35,243 nucleotides of DNA, from NCBI GenBank assembly GCA_022843405.1, contig JALHNQ010000036.1, positions 1 through 35,243 on the forward strand. Direction: 5' to 3'. The translations under genes and the position numbers were made by a program. Positions 26,749-34,351 of the stretch are shown here, piece by piece (position 1 is the first letter of the stretch; each line of letters opens with the position of its first letter). The notes beneath the pieces were generated by a model. It was given only the letters and a program-made list of their open reading frames with translations. It was not told where the DNA came from and made no database searches. Source of the stretch: Methylocystis sp. (GTDB taxonomy: Bacteria; Pseudomonadota; Alphaproteobacteria; Rhizobiales; Beijerinckiaceae).

Positions 26749-26770
26749 GATCGCCGCCGAAACGGCGATC
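26749..26770. terminator. Stem-loop downstream of the SoxYZ-like gene
   Basis: GATCGCCG at 26749-26756 pairs perfectly with CGGCGATC at 26763-26770 around CCGAAA. It sits 35 bases past the stop at 26805 of the minus-strand relay genes. It lacks a U-run, so its role as a terminator is uncertain. Confidence 0.35.
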
Positions 26771-26804
26771 GTCGACTATCCCGGCGAGACTTGTGGAGCG
26801 CCGA

Positions 26805-27590
26805 TCAGGAAGCTTCGCCGATCGGCCATTCGCCCTTATAGACGCCGCCCTTGTTGTCATGGGCTTCGACGCGGATCGTCTTCGCGCCATTCGGCGCATA
26901 GGTGAAGCGGAAGGCAGGGTCTTCGGAAAGCGAAATGCCGCCTTCCATTTTGAAGATCGGCGCGTCGCCCTGAAAGACTTCGACGGAGTCGATGAAATGC
27001 GCCGGCAGATAGGCGCGCGAGACTGGGTCCATCTGCATGCCCGAGGCGTTCGGGTGGCGGATCATGATCTGCGCTTCGCGCTTTGAGGCGTCGGCGCTCT
27101 TAAACTCGCGATATTTCATCTTGCCGATATTGGCGACCGCCTCGTCCTGGTCCTTGACGGCGGGCGCCGAACAGCCGCCCGAGGCTTTGACGAATTTGGC
27201 GTCGGCGCGAAGCTTGCCGTCGCTTGTCTCCGCCACCGCATGGACGTTGGAATAGGAATTGACCCGCACGCGGGTCTCGATGAAGCCGACGCCGGATTTG
27301 TCGCCGAGCGTGAAGGCCGCCGCCATCGGCATCGGGTTCTGGTCGATGACCAGCGTCGCGACTTTGATCTGCGAATGGTTCGAAAAGCGCATGGTCACCG
27401 GCACGATGGCCGCGTCCTCGGCGCGCGCCGGCGCGTCGAGCGTGATGACGCCGTCGGCGTCGGCGATGGCGCGGTTTTGGAAAATGTCGACGACCAAGCC
27501 GGGCCAAGGATCAGGCGCGGTTTGGGCGAGGGCGCCGGTCGCAACGATGGCGAAGAGGGCGCCGGCGGCGCGTTGGGCTGTTTTGTTCAT
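26805..27590 (-). CDS. Quinoprotein dehydrogenase-associated SoxYZ-like carrier
   Basis: A 261-residue periplasmic protein with a signal peptide (residues 1-22, ending GALA). The first domain is SoxY-like and ends in a Gly-Gly-Cys motif at Cys140 (KASGGCSAPAV), which echoes the substrate-carrying Cys of SoxY although here it is internal. The second domain is SoxZ-like (REAQIMIRHPNASGMQMD, AYLPAHFIDSV, TIRVEAHDNKGGVYKGEW). Fused SoxYZ-like proteins of this type recur beside PQQ dehydrogenases and are thought to shuttle something, but the cargo is unproven. The ATG at 27590 follows GGAAGGA. It lies about 100 bases downstream of the metallohydrolase gene, and the pair diverges from xoxF. Confidence 0.85.
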   Translation of the reverse strand: MNKTAQRAAGALFAIVATGALAQTAPDPWPGLVVDIFQNRAIADADGVITLDAPARAEDAAIVPVTMRFSNHSQIKVATLVIDQNPMPMAAAFTLGDKSGVGFIETRVRVNSYSNVHAVAETSDGKLRADAKFVKASGGCSAPAVKDQDEAVANIGKMKYREFKSADASKREAQIMIRHPNASGMQMDPVSRAYLPAHFIDSVEVFQGDAPIFKMEGGISLSEDPAFRFTYAPNGAKTIRVEAHDNKGGVYKGEWPIGEAS

Positions 27591-27688
27591 CCGGCGTCCT
27601 TCCAGCAGTTCCGTCGTCGCCATGGACGAGCGATGATCTGCGCGCGAGAATAAGCGGCGCCGCCATCGGCGTCACGTGACAAAGTCAT

Positions 27689-28612
27689 TTACGGCCCTTC
27701 CCACTCCAACTCCGCGAAGCCCGCCGTCGCGTTGCGGGCGTTGTAATCCTCGAACAGCCGCCATTTCTCCCGTTCCTCGCCGCCCGCGGTCTTGGCGGCG
27801 GCCGCGACGCCCTCGCCCTTTTTGATCGCGGCGCGAAGATCGGCGGTGAGCCGCGTCAGATAGACGCGCTGATCGTCGAGCGCCTTGGGCCAAGGCGCGG
27901 GCAGGGGCCCATGGCCGGCGACGACCTGCGTCGCCTTGATCGCCGCGAGCCTGTCGGCCACGTCGAGAAAGCCGAGGAGGCTCCCGTCGACGACCGGCAC
28001 ATGCTGCAAAAAAAGCAGATCGCCGGCAAACAACACGCCGCTTTTTGGATCGAGAATGGTCAGGTCGCATTCGCTATGCGCCGTGCGCCAGGCCTGCAGG
28101 ACGATCTCGCGATGGCCGAGATCGAGCGTCATCGTTTCATCGACGGTCATGGTCGGCGCCACGATCGTGACGCCGTCGAGCGCGTCGCCCATCTGATCGC
28201 GAAACGCCGAGAGATAATGCGGCCCGCGCGCAGCGAGCGCGCGCGGCAGATTCTTATGCCCGACGAAAATCGCGCCGGTCTCGACGAAGGCGCCATTGCC
28301 AAACGTGTGGTCGGGATGGGCGTGGGTGTTGATGACATAGCGGATGGGCTTCTGCGTCTTCTCGCGTAATGCCGCGAGGAAGGCGCGTCCTTCGATCAGG
28401 CTGCCGCCAGTGTCGATCACCGCAACGGCGTCATCGCCGACGATCGCCCCAAGATTGGCGATGTCGCCGAAATTCTCCTGAGTCATTAGGGAAGTTTTCC
28501 CCTGATGCGCGTAAACGCCCGGCGTGATTTCATTTAAGGCGAAGGCCGGCGCCGCCTTTGCGGCAAAGAGCGGAGCGATCGCCGCGACGAGCGTCAGCAT
28601 GAAGCGCAACAT
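27689..28612 (-). CDS. Quinoprotein relay system zinc metallohydrolase
   Basis: A 307-residue exported metallo-beta-lactamase-fold protein. Signal peptide residues 1-25 (ending APAFA). Metal ligands seen: H97, H99, D101 and H102 in NTHAHPDHTFGN; a His in TAHSECDL; an Asp in LFAGDLLF; and the final His in VVAGHGPLP. The set is complete, so a binuclear Zn enzyme is expected. It is SoxH-related and pairs with the SoxYZ-like carrier just downstream; the two define an uncharacterised 'quinoprotein relay' module. The ATG at 28612 is chosen for the signal peptide (an ATG at 28600 is possible); a much longer open frame to 29596 merely shadows xoxF. Substrate unknown; release of a carrier-bound group is plausible by analogy with Sox. 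Confidence 0.85.
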   Translation of the reverse strand: MLRFMLTLVAAIAPLFAAKAAPAFALNEITPGVYAHQGKTSLMTQENFGDIANLGAIVGDDAVAVIDTGGSLIEGRAFLAALREKTQKPIRYVINTHAHPDHTFGNGAFVETGAIFVGHKNLPRALAARGPHYLSAFRDQMGDALDGVTIVAPTMTVDETMTLDLGHREIVLQAWRTAHSECDLTILDPKSGVLFAGDLLFLQHVPVVDGSLLGFLDVADRLAAIKATQVVAGHGPLPAPWPKALDDQRVYLTRLTADLRAAIKKGEGVAAAAKTAGGEEREKWRLFEDYNARNATAGFAELEWEGP

Positions 28613-28684
28613 GTTGTTAGCCTTGGCTGTTTGACGCGCTGCCAGATGTGGTGCATCGCATGGCCGCACCATTGTTTTTTGCGA

Positions 28685-28713
28685 TTGCGATTCAACCGTT
28701 AGCGACATATTAT
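28685..28713 (+). promoter_or_regulatory. Candidate housekeeping-type promoter of xoxF
   Basis: TTGCGA at 28685-28690 and TATTAT at 28708-28713 are separated by 17 bases, an ideal sigma-70-like spacing in an otherwise GC-rich 291-base divergent intergenic region. Transcription from near 28720 would give a leader of about 184 bases before xoxF. No operator for a known lanthanide or copper regulator was recognised. Confidence 0.5.
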
Positions 28714-28768
28714 CCCGCCGTTTCCGAGTAAAAGATGCCTCCCGGACGGGAACTGGGAGCTTCTCGCC

Positions 28769-28794
28769 GCCGACGGAGTTTTCGTCCCGTCGGC
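28769..28794 (+). other. Stem-loop in the predicted xoxF leader
   Basis: GCCGACGG at 28769-28776 and CCGTCGGC at 28787-28794 form a perfect 8-base-pair stem with a 10-base loop. A second short palindrome GCGCCT-AGG-AGGCGC lies at 28832-28846, ahead of the GGAGG ribosome site at 28891-28895. They could affect mRNA stability or translation. No known riboswitch class was recognised. Confidence 0.4.
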
Positions 28795-28903
28795 ATGAGA
28801 CATAAACGGAAATCGCCTTCCCAATGTCGAGGCGCCTAGGAGGCGCGACGTCGGCGGCGGCGCAACATAACGCGCGCCACGGCGTCGTCAGGAGGAAAAG
28901 CTC

Positions 28904-30712
28904 ATGCATAAACTGTTGTTGTCGACTTCGGTGGCGGCGCTCGCGCTCGCCGGCGCGGCGAAAGCCGACGAATTGCTGACCCTGCAGAAAGACCCCAAGC
29001 AATGGGTAATGCCGACGGGCGATTACGCCAATGTGCGCCATTCCGCTCTCAAGCAGATCACGACCGAGAACGTCGGCAAGCTCGCGCCGGCGTGGCAGTT
29101 CTCGACCGGCGTTCTGCGCGGCCATGAAGGCGCGCCGCTCGTCATTGGCGACGTCATGTATCTCCACACGCCGTTTCCCAACATCGTTTATGCGCTCGAC
29201 CTGAAGGATCCGGACCACAAGATCATCTGGAAATATGAGCCCAAGCAAGACCCCTCCGTCGTGCCGGTGATGTGCTGCGACACGGTCAATCGCGGCCTCG
29301 CCTATGGCGACGGCAAGATTTTCCTGGCCCAGGCCGACACCACGCTGGTCGCGCTCGACGCCAAGAGCGGCAAGCTCATCTGGTCGGTCAAGAACGGCGA
29401 TCCCTCTAAGGGCCAGACCTCGACCGCAGCCCCGCATGTCTTCAAGGACAAGGTGTTCGTGGGCATCGCCGGCGGCGAGTTCGGCGTTCGCGGCCATATT
29501 ACGGCTTACGACGTGAAGACCGGCCAGCAGGTATGGCGTGGCTATTCGATGGGCCCCGACGCCGACACGCTCATCGAGCCGGGCAAGACCACCCATCTCG
29601 GCAAGCCGGTCGAAAAGGACTCAGGGATCACGACCTGGGAAGGCGATCAGTGGAAGATCGGCGGCGGCACCACCTGGGGCTGGTACAGCTATGATCCGGA
29701 CCTGAACCTCGTCTATTACGGCTCGGGCAACCCCTCGACCTGGAACCCGGCGCAGCGTCCGGGCGACAATCGCTGGTCGATGACCATCTGGGCGCGCGAC
29801 CTCGACACCGGCAAGGTGAAGTGGGTTTACCAGATGACGCCCCACGACGAGTGGGACTATGACGGCATCAACGAGATGATTCTCGCCGACCAGGATATGG
29901 GCGGCCAGAAGCGCAAGACTCTCGTCCATTTCGACCGTAACGGCTTCGCCTATACGCTGGACCGCACCAATGGCGAGCTGCTCGTCGCCGAGAAATATGA
30001 TCCGGCGGTGAACTGGGCGACCAAGGTCGACATGGACAAATCGTCCAAGACCTATGGCCGTCCGCTGGTCGTCGATAAATATTCGACCCAGCACAACGGC
30101 GAAGACGTCAACACGCAATATGTCTGCCCGGCGGCGCTCGGCTCCAAGGACCAGCAGCCGGCGAGCTATGACGCGGCGACGGGCCTGTTCCTGGTCCCGA
30201 CCAACCACGTCTGCATGGACTATGAGCCGTTCCGCGTGAGCTATACCGCGGGCCAGCCCTATGTCGGCGCGACGCTCGAAATGTTCCCGGCGGGCAAGGA
30301 CAAGGGCGAGACCCACACCGGCAACTTCATCGCCTGGGACGCCAAGACCGGCAAGATCGTATGGTCCAACAAGGAGCAGTTCTCGGCCTGGGGCGGCGCG
30401 ACGTCGACTGACGGCGGCGTCACCTTCTACGGCACGCTGGAAGGCTATCTGAAGGCCGTCGACACGAAGACCGGCAAGGAGCTCTATAAATACAAGACTC
30501 CGTCGGGAATCATCGGCAACGTCACCGTCTATGAGTCGGGCGGCAAGGAGTATGTTGCAGTGCTGTCGGGCGTTGGCGGCTGGGCCGGCATCGGCCTCGC
30601 GGCGGGACTTTCGAAAAGCAACGAAGGCCTTGGCGCCGTTGGAAACTATGCGTCGCTCGCCAATTATACGGCGCTCGGCGGCGTCTTGACGGTCTTCGCT
30701 CTGCCGAATTAA
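28904..30712 (+). CDS. xoxF: PQQ-dependent, lanthanide-type methanol dehydrogenase
   Basis: Oxidises methanol in the periplasm using PQQ and a lanthanide ion, passing electrons to cytochrome XoxG. The 602-residue product has a signal peptide (residues 1-21, ending GAAKA), an eight-bladed propeller with repeated AxDxKTGK-type W motifs, the vicinal disulfide Cys124-Cys125 (MCCDTV) that covers PQQ, and the active-site block [11 protein letters not shown]. There Asp318 is the catalytic base position and Asp320 is the extra acidic residue that marks lanthanide enzymes (calcium MxaF has Ala here). The ATG at 28904 follows GGAGG by 8 bases. It heads the xoxF-xoxG-xoxJ-CXXCW unit and diverges from the relay pair. 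XoxF rather than MxaF is firmly supported; clade XoxF5 is likely by neighbours. Confidence 0.96.
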   Translation: MHKLLLSTSVAALALAGAAKADELLTLQKDPKQWVMPTGDYANVRHSALKQITTENVGKLAPAWQFSTGVLRGHEGAPLVIGDVMYLHTPFPNIVYALDLKDPDHKIIWKYEPKQDPSVVPVMCCDTVNRGLAYGDGKIFLAQADTTLVALDAKSGKLIWSVKNGDPSKGQTSTAAPHVFKDKVFVGIAGGEFGVRGHITAYDVKTGQQVWRGYSMGPDADTLIEPGKTTHLGKPVEKDSGITTWEGDQWKIGGGTTWGWYSYDPDLNLVYYGSGNPSTWNPAQRPGDNRWSMTIWARDLDTGKVKWVYQMTPHDEWDYDGINEMILADQDMGGQKRKTLVHFDRNGFAYTLDRTNGELLVAEKYDPAVNWATKVDMDKSSKTYGRPLVVDKYSTQHNGEDVNTQYVCPAALGSKDQQPASYDAATGLFLVPTNHVCMDYEPFRVSYTAGQPYVGATLEMFPAGKDKGETHTGNFIAWDAKTGKIVWSNKEQFSAWGGATSTDGGVTFYGTLEGYLKAVDTKTGKELYKYKTPSGIIGNVTVYESGGKEYVAVLSGVGGWAGIGLAAGLSKSNEGLGAVGNYASLANYTALGGVLTVFALPN

Positions 30713-30732
30713 GCGAGACGCGAAGGTAACGA

Positions 30733-30780
30733 ATGTCGGCGCTCGGCGGCCCCCGAAAGGTGGGCGCCCAGCGTCGGCGT
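30733..30780 (+). other. Long imperfect stem-loop with GAAA tetraloop between xoxF and xoxG
   Basis: Arms 30733-30754 and 30759-30780 pair along about 22 positions with three mismatches and a few wobbles, capped by GAAA at 30755-30758. It starts 20 bases after the xoxF stop and ends before the xoxG ribosome site (AAGGAG at 30804-30809). There is no U-run, so it is unlikely to be a full terminator. A role as a 3'-end stabiliser or processing site giving more xoxF than xoxG mRNA is plausible. Confidence 0.6.
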
Positions 30781-30816
30781 TTAAAAGTGTATGGGAAGAG
30801 ACCAAGGAGACAGGTA

Positions 30817-31326
30817 ATGAGATCGCCGCTGGCTGGAGCACTGGCTCTGGGCGTCATTTTGTGCGCGGGAGGCTCCGCGATGGCTGATCCGCCGGGAGAT
30901 CCCAAGGCCGTCAAATCGACCGACGGCAAATATTTCGACGCCAAAGGCGACCCAACCTATAATGTCGGCCCTGACGGCAAGGTGGACTGGTACACCTTCT
31001 CCGGCTACCGGCGCTATCACGCGGAATGCCACGTCTGCCACGGTCCGAACGGCGGCGGCTCGACCTATGCGCCGGCGCTCAAGGATTCGGTGAAGCGTTT
31101 CAATTACGCGGAATTCGCCGGCATCGTCATCGGCGGCCGCCAGAACGGCAACAGCGTCATGCCGGCATTCGCCGACAATAAGAACGCCTCCTGCTATATC
31201 GACGACCTATATGTCTATCTTCGCGCGCTCTCGACTGGCGCGATCGAGCCCGGCCGTCCGGGCAAGAAAGAAGATCGCCCCGAGGCCTTCGCCAAGGCCG
31301 AGGCCGAGTGCATGGCTCAGAAGTAA
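30817..31326 (+). CDS. xoxG: Cytochrome c, electron acceptor of XoxF
   Basis: A 169-residue periplasmic c-type cytochrome. It has a signal peptide (residues 1-24, ending SAMA), one heme site CHVCHG near residue 72, and a Met-bearing segment (NSVMPAFAD) supplying the likely axial ligand. Two further Cys (ASCYIDDLY and the near-terminal AECMAQ) fit the methanol-metabolism cytochrome subfamily noted for four Cys. The start at 30817 follows AAGGAG by 7 bases; the open frame upstream to 30733 crosses the stem-loop and is not used. Position directly after xoxF makes it the dedicated electron acceptor by analogy with characterised xox clusters. Confidence 0.92.
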   Translation: MRSPLAGALALGVILCAGGSAMADPPGDPKAVKSTDGKYFDAKGDPTYNVGPDGKVDWYTFSGYRRYHAECHVCHGPNGGGSTYAPALKDSVKRFNYAEFAGIVIGGRQNGNSVMPAFADNKNASCYIDDLYVYLRALSTGAIEPGRPGKKEDRPEAFAKAEAECMAQK

Positions 31327-31344
31327 GGGCGTCGAAACGATCGC

Positions 31345-32247
31345 ATGATCGGCTTGAACAATCGCCGGCGCGGCCTGGCTGCGCGTTACGGGGCTCACGC
31401 CGCCGCAATTCTCTTTGCGGCGGCGCCTGCGTTCGCACAGCATATGGGGCCGGACTTCGGCGCCAAGGGCGACGACAACCAGGGTTCGATCGAACTCGTC
31501 GATCAAAAGACGCTGCGGGTTTGCGCCGATCCGAACAATCTTCCCTTTTCAAACGATAAGGGCGAAGGCTTCGAAAACCGGATCGCCGAATTCCTGGCCA
31601 AGAAGATCGGCAAGAGTCTCGCTTATTCCTATTATCCGGGCGCGACGGGTTTTGTGCGCAACACGCTCAATGCGCATCTTTGCGACGTGATCCTCGGCAT
31701 GCCGCAAGGCAATGATTTGGTGCAACCCACCAATCCCTATTACCGCACCACCTACGCCATCGTCACGCGCGTGGGCTCGGAACTCGACGGCGTAACATCG
31801 CTCGACGATCCGCGACTGAAGGAAAGGCCGCGTCGCATTGGTCTCGTCGCCAATACGCCGCCGGGCAATGTGCTGGCGATGAACGGCTTGATGGCGTCGG
31901 TCAAGCCCTATCCGCTGATGGTCGACACGCGGGTTGAATCTTCGGGCGCGGCAATGACCCACGATCTCGAAAAGGGAGAGATCGACATTGCGCTGCTGTG
32001 GGGGCCGATCGCTGGCTATTACGCCAAACATTCGAGCGAGAAGCTGAATGTGACCCCGCTGCCGGAAACGCCCGGCGCCCGCATGGCGTTTCGCATCGGC
32101 TTCGGGGTTCGCCATTCCGATCAGAACTGGAAGCGCGAACTCAATACGCTGATCGCGCAGAACAAGGCGGAGCTGGAGCGCATTCTTCTCGAGTACGGCG
32201 TGCCGTTGCTCGATGAGTCGGGACATGCCATCACGGTTGCGCGATGA
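31345..32247 (+). CDS. xoxJ: XoxJ, periplasmic binding-protein-like partner of XoxF
   Basis: A 300-residue protein of the family 3 solute-binding fold (quinoprotein-associated type). It has a signal peptide (about residues 15-31, ending PAFAQ), the opening TLRVCADPNNLPFSN, and GFENRIAEFLAKKIGKSLAYSYYPG, NAHLCDVILGMPQG and YYRTTYAIVTR blocks as in MxaJ/XoxJ. These proteins are not transporters; structural work on XoxJ shows a large hydrophobic cleft, and a role in activating or maturing XoxF is proposed. It starts 18 bases after the xoxG stop, and its stop overlaps the next gene's start as ATGA. Confidence 0.92.
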   Translation: MIGLNNRRRGLAARYGAHAAAILFAAAPAFAQHMGPDFGAKGDDNQGSIELVDQKTLRVCADPNNLPFSNDKGEGFENRIAEFLAKKIGKSLAYSYYPGATGFVRNTLNAHLCDVILGMPQGNDLVQPTNPYYRTTYAIVTRVGSELDGVTSLDDPRLKERPRRIGLVANTPPGNVLAMNGLMASVKPYPLMVDTRVESSGAAMTHDLEKGEIDIALLWGPIAGYYAKHSSEKLNVTPLPETPGARMAFRIGFGVRHSDQNWKRELNTLIAQNKAELERILLEYGVPLLDESGHAITVAR

Positions 32248-32807
32248 GCTCAATCAAACGTCAGGCATGCGGCCTTCTGGTTTTTGTGGCGTTCGGCGTT
32301 TTCGGCTCAGCGGCTTACGCTCAAACGCCGCCGGAGCCGGATTCCTATCGCATGGACAATTATCATGCGCCGACGCCCGCGACGCTTAAAGGCGCGACGG
32401 TGCTCGACACGCCGCAGGCGTTTGAACTGTGGAGCGGCAAAAAAGCCGTCTTTATCGACGCGCTGGCGCATCCGCCCAAGCCCGCGGGGCTGCCCAAGAA
32501 CGCGGTGTGGCGCGATCCCAAACGCTTCGACATTCCCGGCAGCATCTGGCTTCCCGACACCGGCTTTGGCGAATTGTCCGAACCGATGGCGCGCTATTTC
32601 GAGCAAGGACTGACGCGCGCGAGCGGCGGCGACAAATCAAAGCCGCTTGTCTTCTATTGCCGCACCAATTGCTGGGCGTCGTGGAACGCGGCGAAACGCG
32701 CGCTGACGCTCGGCTATACGAATGTGATGTGGTATCCGCCCGGCGCCGACGCCTGGGAACAGGCCGGCCATCCGGTCGAGGAACGCCAGCCCGAGCCGCG
32801 CGAATAA
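32244..32807 (+). CDS. PQQ-dependent catabolism-associated CXXCW-motif protein
   Basis: A 187-residue exported rhodanese-like protein. It has a signal peptide (residues 1-26, ending AAYAQ), an acidic loop VFIDALAHPPKPAGL, the IPGSIWLPDTGFGE block, and a Cys pair in YCRTNCWASWNAAKRAL. The family is named for a CXXCW motif and recurs beside PQQ dehydrogenases and the SoxYZ-like carrier, both present here. A redox or sulfur-relay role with the relay pair is an inference from co-occurrence. It is coupled to xoxJ by an ATGA overlap and closes the xox unit. Confidence 0.85.
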   Translation: MSSIKRQACGLLVFVAFGVFGSAAYAQTPPEPDSYRMDNYHAPTPATLKGATVLDTPQAFELWSGKKAVFIDALAHPPKPAGLPKNAVWRDPKRFDIPGSIWLPDTGFGELSEPMARYFEQGLTRASGGDKSKPLVFYCRTNCWASWNAAKRALTLGYTNVMWYPPGADAWEQAGHPVEERQPEPRE

Positions 32808-32831
32808 GGCGTCGCGACGACTCGCCATCCG

Positions 32832-32907
32832 TCATTGCGAGCGAAGCGAAGCAATCCAGGCGGGCGCCGTCCTCTGGATTGGTTCGTCGCTTCGCTCCTC
32901 GCAATGA
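32832..32907. repeat. REP/BIME-like palindromic dispersed repeat
   Basis: TCATTGCGAGCGAAGCGAAG with a following CAATCCAG is mirrored by CTGGATTGGTTCGTCGCTTC and a following GCTCCTCGCAATGA around a central GC-rich spacer. This gives an imperfect inverted repeat of about 76 bases. The CATTGCGAGCG...GAAGCAATCCAG core is a familiar intergenic repeat in alphaproteobacterial genomes. It lies between the convergent stops at 32807 and 32918, where such elements often act as transcription barriers or mRNA 3' ends. Confidence 0.75.
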
Positions 32908-32917
32908 GGAAAAACTC

Positions 32918-33538
32918 TTACCCCATCGCCTGCTGGATCATGCGCGCGAGCGCGCCGAAACGCTGCTCGATGAGCGCCGGGCTTTCGCACACATAGCCGA
33001 CCATGCGCCGCTGCTCATCAAAGAGCCGAAAACGCCACTGCAGCGCTTCGCTCGCCTTCCTGATCGCTTCTGGGTCTGGCGGCTTTTGGTCCTGCAGGTC
33101 GCGCAGCGTCTGCGTCTCCTCGCGCGCCTTCTCCGCCATGTCCTTCAGGCGCCGCCCAAACCGATCAAGGCCGTTGACGACATCGCGCCGCTCGTCATTC
33201 ATGCGCTCATAGACTCCGGCGAACAGCATTGTCAGACGCTCCTTGCGCCTGTCGCCGGAAGATTTGGCGAATTGCGCGATGAGCTGCTCGGCTTCGCCGA
33301 TCTGAGTGCGACGCTCCGACACGCGGACGACAAGATCGGCGATCGATTGGTCGTCGCGCCAATGTTTTATCGCTTCATCGAGCGGCGGACCGGTCCAGAC
33401 GCTGGCGATTGCGAGCTCGGGCACACGCACCTGTCGGCACGGCCAATCTGGCTGGCTCTGCAGCTGCGGCGCCTGCGCCGTTGCGGCGCCAGCGAAGACG
33501 AGCGAAAAGAGCGCTGGAAGCAGGCTGCGATGAATCAT
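32918..33538 (-). CDS. Exported coiled-coil-rich protein of unknown function
   Basis: A 206-residue protein with a signal peptide (residues 1-22, ending AATAQ). A Cys pair (one in PDWPCRQV, one in VGYVCESP) may be disulfide-bonded. The middle part is strongly helical and charged (RVSERRTQIGEAEQLIAQF through DLQDQKPPDPEAIRKAS), typical of a periplasmic coiled coil. I know no named function. Its placement between the xox cluster and the HisA-like/fae genes suggests a link to one-carbon metabolism, which is inference only. The ATG at 33538 is preferred over a TTG at 33550 because it leads into the signal peptide; the ribosome site is weak. It is divergent from the HisA-like gene by 45 bases, so they may share a promoter region. 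Confidence 0.75.
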   Translation of the reverse strand: MIHRSLLPALFSLVFAGAATAQAPQLQSQPDWPCRQVRVPELAIASVWTGPPLDEAIKHWRDDQSIADLVVRVSERRTQIGEAEQLIAQFAKSSGDRRKERLTMLFAGVYERMNDERRDVVNGLDRFGRRLKDMAEKAREETQTLRDLQDQKPPDPEAIRKASEALQWRFRLFDEQRRMVGYVCESPALIEQRFGALARMIQQAMG

Positions 33539-33583
33539 GAGGTCCGCCAAGCGCCGCAGGAGCGCGACGCGCTATAATGCCCC

Positions 33584-34351
33584 ATGCAGATCATCCCCGT
33601 CATCGATATTCGCAGGGGCGCCGTCATGCGCGCCCGCGCCGGCGACCGAGAGAGCTACAAGCCCATCTCGTCGCCGCTTGCGGCGACGAGCGCGCCGCCC
33701 GACGTCGTCGCCGGCTATATGAGGCTATATCCCTTCGAGAGAATATACGTCGCCGATCTCGACGCGATCGAGGGAAGAGGCGACAACCGCCGCGACATTC
33801 TCGCGCTGACGGAACGCTTCCCCGCGCTGCGCTTCATGGTCGACGCCGGCGCGAAGTCTTGCGACTGGCGTGGGTTCGCGCGCGTCGAATGCGTCATCGG
33901 CAGCGAAACTTCGCGCGACGGAGAAATCATTCGCGCTTTGAACAATGATCCAGATGCCGTTCTCTCGCTCGATTTTCGCGACGATGTTTTTTTGGGTCCC
34001 AAGTCGCTTCTCGATTGCGAGCGGCTATGGCCGCCTCAGGTCATCGTGATGGCGTTGGCGCGAGTCGGCGTCAGAGCGGGGCCGGATTTCGACCGCCTTG
34101 CAAATATCGTCGAGCGCGCAGGCGAGCGGCGCGTCTATGCCGCCGGCGGGGTTCGCGACGGGCGCGATCTTGCGCGGCTCGAAGCGATCGGCGCCGCCGG
34201 CGCGCTCGTCGCGACGGCGCTGCACGACGGCAGCCTGGCGCGGGCGGACCTCGAACGCTTCACGCCCGAGCAAAAAAAAGGGAGCCCTGAGGCTCCCTTG
34301 GCAGGAGAAGCGCCGGCGGTCAGTTCGCGGCGAAAGGATGTTTCGCGGTGA
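33584..34351 (+). CDS. HisA/HisF-like TIM-barrel protein linked to the tetrahydromethanopterin pathway
   Basis: A 255-residue TIM-barrel protein: [20 protein letters not shown] at the start, [14 protein letters not shown] as the first phosphate-side strand, [18 protein letters not shown], and the C-terminal phosphate-binding [13 protein letters not shown] and [14 protein letters not shown]. It resembles HisA but differs in the active-site strands, and the neighbours are fae and xox rather than his genes. HisA/HisF-related proteins of this kind are known from methanogens and methylotrophs that use tetrahydromethanopterin, with a suspected role in cofactor synthesis. The last about 23 residues run past the usual family end, through a fae terminator, and overlap the end of convergent fae by 32 bases; that tail may be non-functional or mis-framed. 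Confidence 0.8.
   Translation: MQIIPVIDIRRGAVMRARAGDRESYKPISSPLAATSAPPDVVAGYMRLYPFERIYVADLDAIEGRGDNRRDILALTERFPALRFMVDAGAKSCDWRGFARVECVIGSETSRDGEIIRALNNDPDAVLSLDFRDDVFLGPKSLLDCERLWPPQVIVMALARVGVRAGPDFDRLANIVERAGERRVYAAGGVRDGRDLARLEAIGAAGALVATALHDGSLARADLERFTPEQKKGSPEAPLAGEAPAVSSRRKDVSR
34272..34299 (-). terminator. Intrinsic terminator of fae
   Basis: On the minus strand AAGGGAGCC (34299-34291) pairs with GGCTCCCTT (34286-34278) around a 4-base loop and runs into a tract of eight T (34279-34272). It lies 21 bases past the fae stop at 34320, inside the 3' end of the opposing HisA-like frame. Confidence 0.88.

Noticed and set aside
28613-29596. Upstream extension of the metallohydrolase frame across xoxF
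   Set aside because: The extension is antisense to xoxF and not protein-like; the signal peptide sets the start at 28612.
28904-30712. Calcium-type methanol dehydrogenase MxaF
   Set aside because: Asp320 two residues after the catalytic Asp, and the xoxG/xoxJ neighbours, mark it as XoxF; there is no mxaI-like small-subunit gene.
33584-34351. Genuine histidine-pathway hisA
   Set aside because: Neighbours are xox and fae genes with no his genes, and the active-site strands diverge; left as HisA-like.
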